Origin: Pseudomonadota bacterium
Lineage (GTDB): Bacteria > Pseudomonadota > Gammaproteobacteria > Burkholderiales > Burkholderiaceae_F
Assembly: GCA_029778535.1 (NCBI GenBank)
Contig: JAKOQB010000229.1
Location: 1 to 64,000 of the forward strand
Reading direction: 5' to 3'
Length of the DNA: 64,000 nt
A program made the translations under genes and the position numbers. The notes beneath the pieces were generated by a model. It had not been told where the DNA came from and did no database searches. It worked only from the letters and a program-made list of their open reading frames with translations. Positions 44,430 through 53,052 of the stretch are shown here, piece by piece (within the stretch, counting starts at the first letter, position 1; every line of letters starts with the position of its first letter).

Positions 44430-46030
44430 GCCGACCTCAGCACGCAGAACGTCGCGCCGCCGAGCGTCGGGGCGGGCCCGCGCCTCGGCCCGGAACCGTT
44501 GCCGCCGCCGCGCGCGGCGAGTGCGGCGCGCGCCTCGTCGATGTCCGAAAACGGCCGCTTGATGCCGCCGACGTCCTGGTAGTCCTCGTGCCCCTTGCCG
44601 GCGATCAGCACGATGTCCTCGGCGGCCGCGCGCAGGACCGCGTGCGCGATCGCCTGCGCGCGATCGACGATCTCGTCGGCCGCGATGCCGGCCGGAATGC
44701 CGGCCGCGATGTCGCGGATGATGCGCAGCGGATCCTCGGTGCGGGGATTGTCGCTGGTGATCACGACGCGGTCGGCGCCGCGCGCGGCCGCCTGCGCCAT
44801 CGGCGCGCGCTTGCCCGGATCGCGATCGCCGCCGGCGCCGAACACGATCCAGAGCCGCCCGCGCCGCGCCTGCGCCATCGGCCGCAGCGCGCCGAGCGCC
44901 TTGTCGATCGCGTCGGGCGTGTGCGCGTAGTCGACCACCACCAGCGGCGCGCCGTAGCCGCCGAAGCGCTGCATGCGCCCCGGCGGCGGAACCAGACGCG
45001 GCAGCAGCGCGCAGGCCTGCTCCAGATCGACGCCGCAGGCGAGCGCCGCGCCGACCACGCCGAGCAGGTTCGACACGTTGAATTCGCCGACCAGCGACAC
45101 CGACACCGCGTGCGCGGCGCCGTTGCCGCGGATCGCGAAGGCGAGTCCGTCGGGCGTGGCGCGCAGGTCGCTCGCCGACAGAAGCCGCGCGACCGCATCC
45201 GGCGCTTCGGTGCCCTGCGTGGTGTAGCCGGTGATGCGAACGCCACCGGCGCGCGCGCGGTTCGCCAGGCGCTGCACCAGCCGCCGGCCGGCCGCGTCGT
45301 CGAGGTTGATCACCGCGTCGGTCAGCGTGGGCCAGTCGAACAGGATCGCCTTGGCCGCCTCGTAGCGTTCCATCGTGCCGTGGTAGTCGAGGTGATCGCG
45401 CGTGAGATTCGTGAACAGCGCCACATCGAACTTGATGCCGTTCACCCGCCCCTGGTCCAACCCGATAGACGACACCTCCATCGCCAGCGCGCGCGCGCCG
45501 TCGTGCGCGAAGCGCTTGACCGCGCGCTGCAGCGTGATCGCGTCGGGCGTGGTCAGCGTCGCGTCGGCCTGCAGCGCGCCCGGAAAGCCGCTGCCGACGG
45601 TGCCGATCACCGCGCAGCGCGTGCCGGCCAGCGTCAGCATCTGCGCGATCCACTGGCTGCACGAGGTCTTGCCGTTGGTGCCGGTCACGCCGATGCCGAG
45701 CAGCCCTTCGCTCGGAGCCGCGTAGAAGCGCGCGGCGAGCTGGCCGATCACGCGCCGCAGGTTCGCCACCGCAAGCACCGGCACGCCGATTTCGCGCGCC
45801 TGCCAGCCGTCCGCCTCGACGATCACCGCGACCGCGCCGCGCGACACCGCGGCGTCGATGAACGAGCGACCGTCCGCGCTCTTGCCCGGGATCGCGCCAG
45901 GCGTGGCGACGAACACGTCGCCCGCGCCGACGCGCCGGCTGTCGAGCTGCAGGTCGTGCGCGAACGCGTCCGGCGCCTGCGCGCGCAGCCACGCCAGGAT
46001 CTGCATCGCGGCAGCGTGCGGGCCGGTCAC
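44423..46030 (-). CDS. murE: UDP-MurNAc-L-Ala-D-Glu--meso-diaminopimelate ligase
   Basis: Adds the third residue of the peptidoglycan stem. The DNPR motif (ITSDNPRTEDPLRI) marks use of meso-diaminopimelate rather than lysine. Also present are the P loop GVTGTNGKTSCSQW, LTTPDAITL, EVSSIGLDQGRVNGI and YAHTPDAIDKAL. The GTG at 46030 (535 residues) overlaps the ftsI stop; the ATG at 46006 is an alternative. About 25 extra residues of low complexity (RGGGNGSGPRRGPAPTLGG) follow the usual C terminus. Confidence 0.97.
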   Translation of the reverse strand: MTGPHAAAMQILAWLRAQAPDAFAHDLQLDSRRVGAGDVFVATPGAIPGKSADGRSFIDAAVSRGAVAVIVEADGWQAREIGVPVLAVANLRRVIGQLAARFYAAPSEGLLGIGVTGTNGKTSCSQWIAQMLTLAGTRCAVIGTVGSGFPGALQADATLTTPDAITLQRAVKRFAHDGARALAMEVSSIGLDQGRVNGIKFDVALFTNLTRDHLDYHGTMERYEAAKAILFDWPTLTDAVINLDDAAGRRLVQRLANRARAGGVRITGYTTQGTEAPDAVARLLSASDLRATPDGLAFAIRGNGAAHAVSVSLVGEFNVSNLLGVVGAALACGVDLEQACALLPRLVPPPGRMQRFGGYGAPLVVVDYAHTPDAIDKALGALRPMAQARRGRLWIVFGAGGDRDPGKRAPMAQAAARGADRVVITSDNPRTEDPLRIIRDIAAGIPAGIAADEIVDRAQAIAHAVLRAAAEDIVLIAGKGHEDYQDVGGIKRPFSDIDEARAALAARGGGNGSGPRRGPAPTLGGATFCVLRSAC

Positions 46031-47829
46031 AGCGCCTCCTCCGGCACCGGCTGCGCGGGCAAGGCAGGCAAGGTGATCGGGCCGTCGGGCGGCACCTGCA
46101 GCGCGCGCAGCGTGCCGGCGGCGATCTGCGCGAACACCGGCGCGGCGACCTGCCCGCCGTAGTACGTGCCGCCGCTCGGCTCGTCGATCATCACCGCGAC
46201 CACGATGCGCGGGTCGGACACCGGCGCGAAGCCGGAGAACGACGCGATGTACGCATTGGTGTAGCGGCCGTTGTGCAGCTTGCGCGCGGTGCCGGTCTTG
46301 CCGGCGGCGCGATAGCCGGCGATGCGCGCCGCCGGCGCGGTGCCTTCGTCGCTGACGGCCAGTTCCAGCATGTGCCGCATCGCGCGCGCGGTCTCGGGCT
46401 TGATCACCTGCACGCCGGCGACCGGGCCGGTCGTCTTCAGCAGCGACAGCGGCACCACGTCGCCGTCGCGCGCGAACACGGTGTACGCGCGCGCGAGCTG
46501 CAGCAGCGACACCGACACGCCGTAGCCGTAGGCGATCGTCGCCTGCTCGACCGGGCGCCAGGTCCTGTACGGCCGCAGCCGCCCGGGCACCGCGCCCTGC
46601 AGCCCGATGCGCGGCGGCTGGCCGAAGCCGACCGCGGTGTAGGTGTCCCACAGCATCTGTGCCGGCAGGTTGAGCGCGATCTTCGCGGTTCCGACGTTGC
46701 TCGACTTGGCGAGCACCTGCTCGACCGTCAGCACGCCGTGCGGATGCGCGTCGCCGATCGTGCGATCGCCGATCTTCATGCGCCCGGGCGCGGTGTCCAC
46801 GCGCATCTGCGGCGTGATGCGCCCGGCGTCGAGCGCGGCGGCGATCGAGAACGGCTTCAGCGTCGAGCCCGGCTCGAACGTGTCGGTCACGACGCGGTTG
46901 CGCAGCGCCTCGATGTTCCACGAGCCGCGCGTGTTCGGATCGAAGCTCGGCCAGCTCGCCAGCGCCAGCACTTCGCCGGTCCTCACGTCCAGCACCAGCA
47001 CCGAGCCGGCGCGCGCATGGTTGGTTTCGACCGCGTTGCGCAGCGCCGAGTACGCTAGGTACTGGATGCGGTGGTCGATCGACAGCGTCACGTCGCTGCC
47101 GTCGACCGGCTCGCGCAGCCAGTCCTCTTCGACGATGCGGCCCATGCGATCCTTGATCACGCGCCGGTGGCCGGTGCGGCCGGCCAGCGTGGACTCCAGC
47201 GCCAGCTCGATGCCCTCCTGCCCGCGATCCTCGACGTTGGTGAAGCCGATCAGGTGCGCGACGGTCGCGCTCTCCGGGTAATGGCGCTTGAATTCGCGCG
47301 ACTGATGGATGCCGGCAAGCTGCAGGCCTTCGATCTTCCTGGCGACGTCGAGGTCGACCTGCCGTCGCAGATAGACGAACTTGCGATCTTCGTTGGCGAG
47401 CTTGCGACGCAATTCCGCGACCGGCATCTGCAGCAGTTGCGCCAGTCGCGCGAGCTGCCGCGGCGTGGCATCGACGTCGTCGGGGATGGCCCAGATCGCC
47501 TTGGCCGGCACCGACGCTGCCAGCACGACGCCGTTGCGGTCGGTGACCTTGCCGCGCGTGGCCGGCATCTCGAGCGTGCGCGCGTAGCGCACCTCGCCCT
47601 GGCGCTGGAAGTAACTGGTCGACACCCCGCCCTGCAGGAATATCGCGCGCCCGGCCAGCGCGACGAAGCCGCAGAAGAGCAGGAACAACATCAGCTTCGA
47701 GCGCCAGGCCGGCAGCTTCACCACCAGCAGCGGGTTGGCGTTGAAGGCGACCCGCTCGCCGCCGCGCGCGGGGCTCGGCGGCCGCCGTCCGCTGACGGCG
47801 CCGCAACGAAGCGCGGCGGGCTGCTTCAT
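46027..47829 (-). CDS. ftsI: Septal transpeptidase FtsI (PBP3)
   Basis: Class B penicillin-binding protein that cross-links septal peptidoglycan with FtsW. The 600 residues have a cytoplasmic basic tail, one membrane segment (LMLFLLFCGFVALAGRAIFL), the pedestal domain with RGKVTDRNGVVLA, and the transpeptidase domain with the catalytic serine in PGSTLKPFSI, the SSN motif (AKSSNVGTAKI) and the KTG motif (AAGKTGTARKLHNG). The ATG at 47829 overlaps the ftsL stop. Confidence 0.97.
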   Translation of the reverse strand: MKQPAALRCGAVSGRRPPSPARGGERVAFNANPLLVVKLPAWRSKLMLFLLFCGFVALAGRAIFLQGGVSTSYFQRQGEVRYARTLEMPATRGKVTDRNGVVLAASVPAKAIWAIPDDVDATPRQLARLAQLLQMPVAELRRKLANEDRKFVYLRRQVDLDVARKIEGLQLAGIHQSREFKRHYPESATVAHLIGFTNVEDRGQEGIELALESTLAGRTGHRRVIKDRMGRIVEEDWLREPVDGSDVTLSIDHRIQYLAYSALRNAVETNHARAGSVLVLDVRTGEVLALASWPSFDPNTRGSWNIEALRNRVVTDTFEPGSTLKPFSIAAALDAGRITPQMRVDTAPGRMKIGDRTIGDAHPHGVLTVEQVLAKSSNVGTAKIALNLPAQMLWDTYTAVGFGQPPRIGLQGAVPGRLRPYRTWRPVEQATIAYGYGVSVSLLQLARAYTVFARDGDVVPLSLLKTTGPVAGVQVIKPETARAMRHMLELAVSDEGTAPAARIAGYRAAGKTGTARKLHNGRYTNAYIASFSGFAPVSDPRIVVAVMIDEPSGGTYYGGQVAAPVFAQIAAGTLRALQVPPDGPITLPALPAQPVPEEAL

Positions 47830-48128
47830 TTCGCCGGCTCCGCGCCCGGGTACGGCGTCGGCAGAAAGGCGGTGCGCGCGCCATCGACCGCCCGCAGACC
47901 GAGCTGGCGCGCGGCCGCCTCGACGCTGGCCGGCTGAGACACGCGCCCGAGTTCGACGCGCAGCCGGTTGCCTTCGGCCGCGAGCTGCTGCGCGAGCTGC
48001 TGGGCACGTTCGAGCTCGACGAACAGTCCGCGTGCACGGTGCTGCGACGTGATCAGCGACAGGCTGCACGCGACGAGACCCGCGACCAGCGCGGCGATCA
48101 GCCACAGGTTCGCGCCCCGCTGCCTCAC
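47826..48128 (-). CDS. ftsL: Cell division protein FtsL
   Basis: Small bitopic divisome protein that works with FtsB and FtsQ. The 100 residues have a membrane segment ([19 protein letters not shown]) and a periplasmic leucine-zipper-like coiled coil ([22 protein letters not shown]), then [14 protein letters not shown]. The start is GTG overlapping the rsmH stop (GTGA). Confidence 0.93.
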   Translation of the reverse strand: MRQRGANLWLIAALVAGLVACSLSLITSQHRARGLFVELERAQQLAQQLAAEGNRLRVELGRVSQPASVEAAARQLGLRAVDGARTAFLPTPYPGAEPAK

Positions 48129-49108
48129 GCCGCTCCCGTCGCCGCAAGCGCGACGTCCGTGCGCTCGGCCACCCGCATCACCGCGCTGCGCGCGCGCGGA
48201 TTCGCGGCCACTTCGTCTTCGGCCGGCCGCACCTTGGCCAGCGCGCGCAGCGTCGGCCGCGGCAGTTGCGCCGCGCGCAGCGGCAGGCGTCGTGCGGCGG
48301 CGCCCAATTGACGCTCCGGATGCGCGTGCGACTCGATGAAGCGCTTGACGATGCGGTCCTCGAGCGAATGGAAGCTGATCGCGACGAGGCGACCGCCCGG
48401 CTTCAGCACGGCGATTATCTGCGGCAGCACTAGCGCGAGTTCCTCAAGCTCTTGATTGAGGTGAATCCGAACAGCCTGAAAAGTCCGCGTGGCCGGATGC
48501 TGACCGGCGTCCTTGCGACTCTTGACCGGGATCGCGTCTGCCACGACAGCGGCAAGGTCGGCGGTCGTTGCGAGCGACCGACCCACGCGCTTTCCATCCG
48601 GGCGGCAAGCCACAATCGCCTTTGCAATCGATGCAGCAAACCGTTCTTCCCCATAGTCGCGGATGACGCGCGTCAGTTCTTCAACAGTTGTCGAGGCCAA
48701 CCACTGCGCCAGCGTCTGACCCTGCGTGGTATCCATGCGCATGTCGAGCGGCCCCGCCTGGCGCCATGAGAAACCCCGTTCCGCCGTGTCGATCTGCGGC
48801 GAGGACACCCCGAGGTCGAGTAGCACGCCGTCCACCTGCGCAAGCCCCAGCGACTCGAGCGTGGCGCGCAGCCGTGAAAACGCGGTGTGGACAAAGTGAA
48901 ATCGCGCGTCGCCGATCGCCGCCGCGGCGGCCGCCGCTTGCGGATCTCGATCCAGTGCGATCACGCGGCCCCGCTCCGACAACCGCGCCAGCAGTGCGCG
49001 CGCATGCCCGCCGCGTCCGAACGTCGCGTCGACATACGTGCCATCGGGCGTCGTCACCAGATGATCGACGGCGCTGGCGGCAAGGACGGTGAGGTGCTGC
49101 ACGGGCAA
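48125..49108 (-). CDS. rsmH: 16S rRNA m4C1402 methyltransferase RsmH (MraW)
   Basis: Methylates N4 of C1402 in 16S rRNA. The 327 residues show the SAM site [72 protein letters not shown] and [15 protein letters not shown]. The only in-frame starts after the mraZ stop are TTG at 49108 and GTG at 49102, so a rare TTG start is likely. It is the second gene of the dcw operon, 30 bp from mraZ. Confidence 0.96.
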   Translation of the reverse strand: MPVQHLTVLAASAVDHLVTTPDGTYVDATFGRGGHARALLARLSERGRVIALDRDPQAAAAAAAIGDARFHFVHTAFSRLRATLESLGLAQVDGVLLDLGVSSPQIDTAERGFSWRQAGPLDMRMDTTQGQTLAQWLASTTVEELTRVIRDYGEERFAASIAKAIVACRPDGKRVGRSLATTADLAAVVADAIPVKSRKDAGQHPATRTFQAVRIHLNQELEELALVLPQIIAVLKPGGRLVAISFHSLEDRIVKRFIESHAHPERQLGAAARRLPLRAAQLPRPTLRALAKVRPAEDEVAANPRARSAVMRVAERTDVALAATGAA

Positions 49109-49138
49109 CGACGGCGGGGCATTCGACGGGGTTGGCCA

Positions 49139-49564
49139 TCAGAACGTGAACCCGGCCACGGCTTCGACGACATGGGGGAGCTGCTCCTGCAACGTCGACT
49201 CGTGACGCGCGGCGTCCCACAGTTCGAAGTGCTCGCCCATGCCGAGCAGCATCGCATCGCGTTCGAGGCCGGCGGCGCCGCGCAGTTCGGACGTGATCTG
49301 CAGGCGGCCCGCCGCGTCGAGTTCAACATCCATTGCGCTGCCGAGCAGCAGGCGCTGCAGGGCCCGCGCAGAATAGGGCAGGCGCGCGATCTCTTCGCGC
49401 TTGGCCTCCCAACGGGGACGCGGATAGATCAGCAGGCAGCCATCGGGATGGCGCGTCAGCGTCAGCCGCGACTCGCACAGCGCGTGCAATGCCTCGCGGT
49501 GCCGCGTAGGCATAGAAAGCCTGCCCTTGGCATCCAGCGTCAGCTGCGACGAACCCTGGAACAC
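49139..49564 (-). CDS. mraZ: Transcriptional regulator MraZ
   Basis: First gene of the dcw operon and its repressor in E. coli; an AbrB-like protein that forms rings. The 141 residues contain two MraZ half-domains, each with the conserved core: DAKGRLSMPTRHREAL and DAAGRLQITSELR. The start is GTG. A three-box operator at 49644-49668 matches MraZ binding sites. Confidence 0.95.
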   Translation of the reverse strand: MFQGSSQLTLDAKGRLSMPTRHREALHALCESRLTLTRHPDGCLLIYPRPRWEAKREEIARLPYSARALQRLLLGSAMDVELDAAGRLQITSELRGAAGLERDAMLLGMGEHFELWDAARHESTLQEQLPHVVEAVAGFTF

Positions 49565-49643
49565 GACCCCCGGTCCCCCATCCGGGGCGAATCAGCTAGA
49601 TCCTTTGCTGGTAAATATTTTCAGCGAAGCGATCACTAACTGA

Positions 49644-49668
49644 TCCACCCTCTCCCACTTTTTTCCAC
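49644..49668 (-). promoter_or_regulatory. MraZ operator of the dcw operon
   Basis: Three direct 5-bp boxes, GTGGA, GTGGG and GTGGA on the minus strand, occupy 49664-49668, 49654-49658 and 49644-49648, each separated by exactly five bases. This is the layout described for MraZ operators in E. coli and Mycoplasma. It lies 80 bp upstream of the mraZ GTG. The exact promoter hexamers are not clear. Confidence 0.8.
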
Positions 49669-49863
49669 GGCGCACTGTAGCGAAGCGCCGGGAGAGGGTC
49701 AAGGGTCCGGGAGAAGATTTCTCAATCGCGACAAGGACTTAGCGCACAGAAATCAAGCAGTACTTGACAAAAAAGAGCCGCCAAATGAAGGGGATATGAC
49801 CGCCGGTGAAAGTGATTTCTCAACTGTTCCCAAGGGTCATGTGCCTCGGGATGAGGTGAAAGT

Positions 49864-50190
49864 GCAAAGCCCGCCTGTACGCCGGATTCTGTGCCGCGCG
49901 CAGTCGTGAAACCGCGTGCGCCGGCGACCATTCCTCTAGGCCGGCGCTCGCGCGCCGGCTCGAGCCATCTACCCGCAGCCTCCCCGAGCAGGATCGTCGG
50001 CTGCCTATTTGATGTTGCTCCGCGTAGAGATTGCCCGTTTCACCCGGCATGACCGAAGACACGCCGACTCGTCTCTGTAGCTCTGATCCTCACCTCACGG
50101 TGGACAGGTGTTACCTGCTACGCCGCTCTGCGGAGTCCGGACGTTCCTCCCGCACGCAATGCGTGCCGGCGGTCGCCCGGCGGGCTTTGC
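49864..50190 (-). ncRNA. rnpB: RNase P RNA (class A)
   Basis: Catalytic RNA that removes 5' leaders from tRNA precursors. On the minus strand the P1 strands GCAAAGCCCGCC and GGCGGGCTTTGC pair the two ends. The conserved P4 region GAGGAACGTCCGGACTCC, the J segments GCAGGTAACACCTG and the 3' P4 half with CTACGCGGAGCAACATCAAATAGG and CGGGTAGATGGCTCGAGCC are intact, giving about 327 nt. Ends are estimated from P1. Its promoter is visible directly upstream. Confidence 0.93.
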
Positions 50191-50197
50191 AGACCGC

Positions 50198-50226
50198 AAT
50201 CTAAGGACGAGATCGAGGCGCTGCAA
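50198..50226 (-). promoter_or_regulatory. Predicted promoter of rnpB
   Basis: On the minus strand TTGCAG (50221-50226) is followed after exactly 17 bp by TAGATT (50198-50203). The expected start point about seven bases on coincides with the P1 5' strand of RNase P RNA near 50190. Confidence 0.75.
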
Positions 50227-50405
50227 GGTCTTCGGCCAGCGTTCGCTCGAGGCAACTGAAAGCGCCTCCGCACCGTCCTGCGAAACCCCGGCGGCCGTAG
50301 CGCGACGAGGCGGGGTGCCCCGAACTTTCGAGCGCATCGCCGCTCCCATCGACAGCCGCGTTCGGTCAACCGGCCGAACCTCGATGCTTTGAGGAGCTCG
50401 AAACG

Positions 50406-50690
50406 ATGAACCTTCCACCCTCCCGGCGCGTCTGGCTGACGCGGGTCACCGGCGCCGTACTCGCAATTCCGCTCGCCACGCTTGCGACCCGCGCGTATGC
50501 CTCGAAGAACGAGGCGCTGCGAGCGGCGTTGAAATACCAGGACAAGCCCAGCGGGGACCAGCACTGCGCGACCTGCGTGCAATTCGTCCCCGGCAAAACC
50601 GCAACCGCACTCGGAAGCTGCAAGGTGATAACCGGCGACACCGAGATCAGTCCGAACGGCTGGTGCACCGCTTACGTCAAGAAGTCCTGA
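50406..50690 (+). CDS. High-potential iron-sulfur protein (HiPIP)
   Basis: Small periplasmic electron carrier with one [4Fe-4S] cluster. The 94-residue precursor has a Tat-type signal (RRVWLTRVTGAVLAIPLATLATRAYA) and four cysteines at 54, 57, 72 and 87 with the HiPIP spacing C-x2-C-x14-C-x14-C; the family signature GSCKVITGDTEISPNGWCTAY is clear. GAGGAG lies nine bases before the ATG. HiPIPs donate electrons to photosynthetic reaction centres or terminal oxidases; no partner is in the window. It is transcribed alone, divergently from rnpB. Confidence 0.93.
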   Translation: MNLPPSRRVWLTRVTGAVLAIPLATLATRAYASKNEALRAALKYQDKPSGDQHCATCVQFVPGKTATALGSCKVITGDTEISPNGWCTAYVKKS

Positions 50691-50827
50691 GCCCGGAAGC
50701 GCCTGGTGGGGCGATTGATGCGCATGCAGGCGGGCCTAATCAGGCTGCCTCGAAGTCGATCGACGATTGCGCTACCGGAAAGGTGCCGAGCGCGCGCCGG
50801 CGGCGAGATCGGCCGACTGCGGGCGAC

Positions 50828-52711
50828 TTAGCGGCGCAGGTCGAACACGCCGCGCCCGTCAGGCCCCTTGAGTGCGGCGGCGATGCGCGCACGCGCCTGG
50901 ATGAACGGCGAGTTCTTGGCCTCGGCGCCGAGGAAGACGTCGAGGTCGCCGACCTCGCGCTGCAGGCGCGGGACGAGTTCGAGGAACAGGTCGGTCACCT
51001 CGGGATCGAACTGGATTCCGCGCAGCGAACGGATTTCCTGGATCGCTTCGCGGATCGGCCACGCCTGCTTGTAGGGCCGCACATGCGTCAACGCGTCGAA
51101 CACGTCGACGATCGCGGTGATGCGCGCCGCCACCGGAATCGCGGTTCCGGCCAGCCCGTACGGATAACCGCGGCCGTTCCACCATTCGTGATGGTGGCGC
51201 GCGATGTCCTCGGCGACATGCATCTGCGGGATGTTGCTGCGAGCCAGGATTTCGGCGCCGGCGATGGTGTGGTGCTGCATGATCTTGCGCTCGCCGTCGG
51301 TCAACCGGCCGGGTTTCAGCAGGATCGAGTCGGGCACCGCGAGCTTGCCGATGTCGTGCATGCGCGCCGCCAGATCGATCATGAAGCACACGTCTTCCTC
51401 GAGCCCGTATTCCTTGCCGAGGATCGAGGCGAAGCGCCCCACGCGATAGCAGTGCTCGCCGGTCGTGTCGTCGTGCAGTTCGGCCGCCACCGACTGCTGC
51501 TCGAGCATCGCGATGCGCGACTTCATCAGCTCGCGCTCGCCGAGCTGGATGCGCAGTTCGCCGAGGTGCTTGTCCAGGTGCGCATCCGGCGTCGCATTGT
51601 CGACCGCGGACAAGTAGGATTCCTCGACCTGCTGCAGGTGGCGCTGGTGGTGCATCAGCACCTGCTGCTGCTTTGCGTCCTGATTGAGCTTCAGCAGTTC
51701 GTGCAGGTAGATCAGCGCGACGTCGGGCTGCCCGGCCAGCTCGTAGCCCTTGACCGCAGCCGACATCGCATCGCGCAAACTGCCGCGTATCGAGCTGCGC
51801 GCCTTCTCGAGGGAGCGCTTGATGCGCGTCAACCCGACATCGGTGGTGCCCGCCTGAACTTCGGTCAGTCCTTCGGCGATGGCGGAGTCAAACTCCGCGC
51901 GCTCCAGTCCGGACTTGGCGGCGAACTCCTTGGCATAGTCGCAACGCCGTTTCGCGCCGTCGACATCTCCCGTCTCGAGCAGCAGTTGGGCAAAGCTTTT
52001 CTCGGCCAGAACCCGGTACATGCAATCGGTCGGATTGGTCGGGGTTGCAAAGATCTCGACCGCCTGGCGGACCGCGCGCAGACCGCGCCGCAAATCCTGG
52101 ATCGTCAGACTGGCGTAAGCGACATTGCCGAGCGCTATACCTTTGACAACCCGAAGTGCTGGATCGTCCCCAGCGAGCGTGATCGCCCGTTCATAACAGC
52201 GGATCGCGTCCGAATACTGGGCCGCGTTCTGAAGCGCGAGCCCGAGGTTGTTCCAAAGTCCGACTTCACCGAGGCAATCGCCGAGTTCGCGCGCAAGGTC
52301 CAGCGCCTCGGCGAAGCTCTCGGTCGCCAGCGGCAGGTTGCCGGTCTCCATCTGCATCACGCCGGCAAACGTCAGCGCCTTGCGGAGCAATGCCTTGTCG
52401 CCGATGAGTCGAGCGCCGGCGACCGCATCGCTAGCCGGCCCGATACCCTGCTGCGCCTGCGCGCTGACATACGCATAGTGGACGATGAGCAGCAGGCATT
52501 CGACGCCGGTTGCGCTCATCAACTCAGGCGGAACGGCACGGATGGCGTCGTACGCGCTTTGGAACACGTCGGGCGCATCAGCGCCGGGCGAGGCCAGCGT
52601 CGCCTTCAAGCGCGCCAGCGTCCGGTCGAAGAAGGCGCGCGCGTCTTCCGCGGAACGGGCAACCGCATCGGCTCCGATCGCTGATCGATCCACTGGGGCA
52701 CCTGTGTTCAC
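50828..52711 (-). CDS. TPR-repeat HD-GYP cyclic-di-GMP phosphodiesterase
   Basis: A 627-residue soluble protein. Residues about 70-340 are helical repeats of TPR type (TGNLPLATESFAEALDLARELGD, LWNNLGLALQNAAQYSDAIRCYERAI, GDVDGAKRRCDYAKEFA), then a coiled linker (about 345-410) and an HD-GYP domain (about 415-590) with the metal-binding HDIGK (452-456), QHHTIAGAEIL, ARHHHEW and NGRGYPYGL. HD-GYP enzymes hydrolyse cyclic di-GMP; TPR arrays usually bind peptides or proteins. The GTG at 52711 is preferred to a TTG at 52765. It is divergent from a tiny Gly-rich peptide gene, 161 bp away. Confidence 0.88.
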   Translation of the reverse strand: MNTGAPVDRSAIGADAVARSAEDARAFFDRTLARLKATLASPGADAPDVFQSAYDAIRAVPPELMSATGVECLLLIVHYAYVSAQAQQGIGPASDAVAGARLIGDKALLRKALTFAGVMQMETGNLPLATESFAEALDLARELGDCLGEVGLWNNLGLALQNAAQYSDAIRCYERAITLAGDDPALRVVKGIALGNVAYASLTIQDLRRGLRAVRQAVEIFATPTNPTDCMYRVLAEKSFAQLLLETGDVDGAKRRCDYAKEFAAKSGLERAEFDSAIAEGLTEVQAGTTDVGLTRIKRSLEKARSSIRGSLRDAMSAAVKGYELAGQPDVALIYLHELLKLNQDAKQQQVLMHHQRHLQQVEESYLSAVDNATPDAHLDKHLGELRIQLGERELMKSRIAMLEQQSVAAELHDDTTGEHCYRVGRFASILGKEYGLEEDVCFMIDLAARMHDIGKLAVPDSILLKPGRLTDGERKIMQHHTIAGAEILARSNIPQMHVAEDIARHHHEWWNGRGYPYGLAGTAIPVAARITAIVDVFDALTHVRPYKQAWPIREAIQEIRSLRGIQFDPEVTDLFLELVPRLQREVGDLDVFLGAEAKNSPFIQARARIAAALKGPDGRGVFDLRR

Positions 52712-52872
52712 GCGCGTTACCGTAGCAGATACCCTGAACCCGCGATAGCTGGAGTTTGGTACCAAGGATGGATTAATCCCCGTGTTCTCGGGACTATCCG
52801 CCGCGTAGGCGAGAGGCTTCCGGTTTCCGGGGCGGCGCCAAGGTCGGTGAAACGCAAACTCTGGGGGATGTC

Positions 52873-52980
52873 ATGGAAGCTCTGGTTCAGGAAGTCAAAG
52901 CGCAAGAACAAGTCGTCGAACTGACGTTGACCGAACTGGCGCAAGTGGGCGGCGGAAGTGGGGGCGCGGCGCTTGTTTGA
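52873..52980 (+). CDS. 35-residue peptide with a double-glycine motif
   Basis: A small gene missed by ordinary length cut-offs. It starts MEALVQEVKAQEQ, continues with the acidic, amphipathic ELTLTELAQVGGG and ends in a short tail GSGGAALV. The ELTLxELxxVxGG pattern resembles the leader of double-glycine peptides (bacteriocins and peptide pheromones) cut by C39 peptidase transporters; cleavage after GG would leave about eight to nine residues. GGGGGA lies just upstream of the ATG, and a strong terminator follows 21 bases after the stop, so it looks like an independent transcription unit. No transporter or modifying enzyme is nearby. I do not recognise a named family. Confidence 0.7.
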   Translation: MEALVQEVKAQEQVVELTLTELAQVGGGSGGAALV

Positions 52981-53001
52981 GGCAAAAAGAGAATCCCTGA
53001 G

Positions 53002-53031
53002 AACCGGGGCCAGGCGCCCCGGTTTTCTTTT
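53002..53031 (+). terminator. Rho-independent terminator after the small peptide gene
   Basis: AACCGGGGC (53002-53010) pairs with GCCCCGGTT (53016-53024) around CAGGC, followed by TTCTTTT. The strand and position fit the 35-codon gene, giving an mRNA of under 300 bases. It also separates that gene from convergent cheB. Confidence 0.92.
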
Positions 53032-53052
53032 GTGCATCAAGAACTTGCTCCT

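Noticed and set aside
49565-49863. Small gene or rnpB terminator in the mraZ-rnpB gap
   Set aside because: Apart from the MraZ operator, no frame with coding character and no stem plus T tract was found in these 299 bases.
49722-49931. Minus-strand 69-codon frame
   Set aside because: It overlaps the 3' end of RNase P RNA and has no coding signature.
50691-50827. Terminator between HiPIP and the HD-GYP gene
   Set aside because: No stem with a T run could be found in this 137-bp convergent gap.
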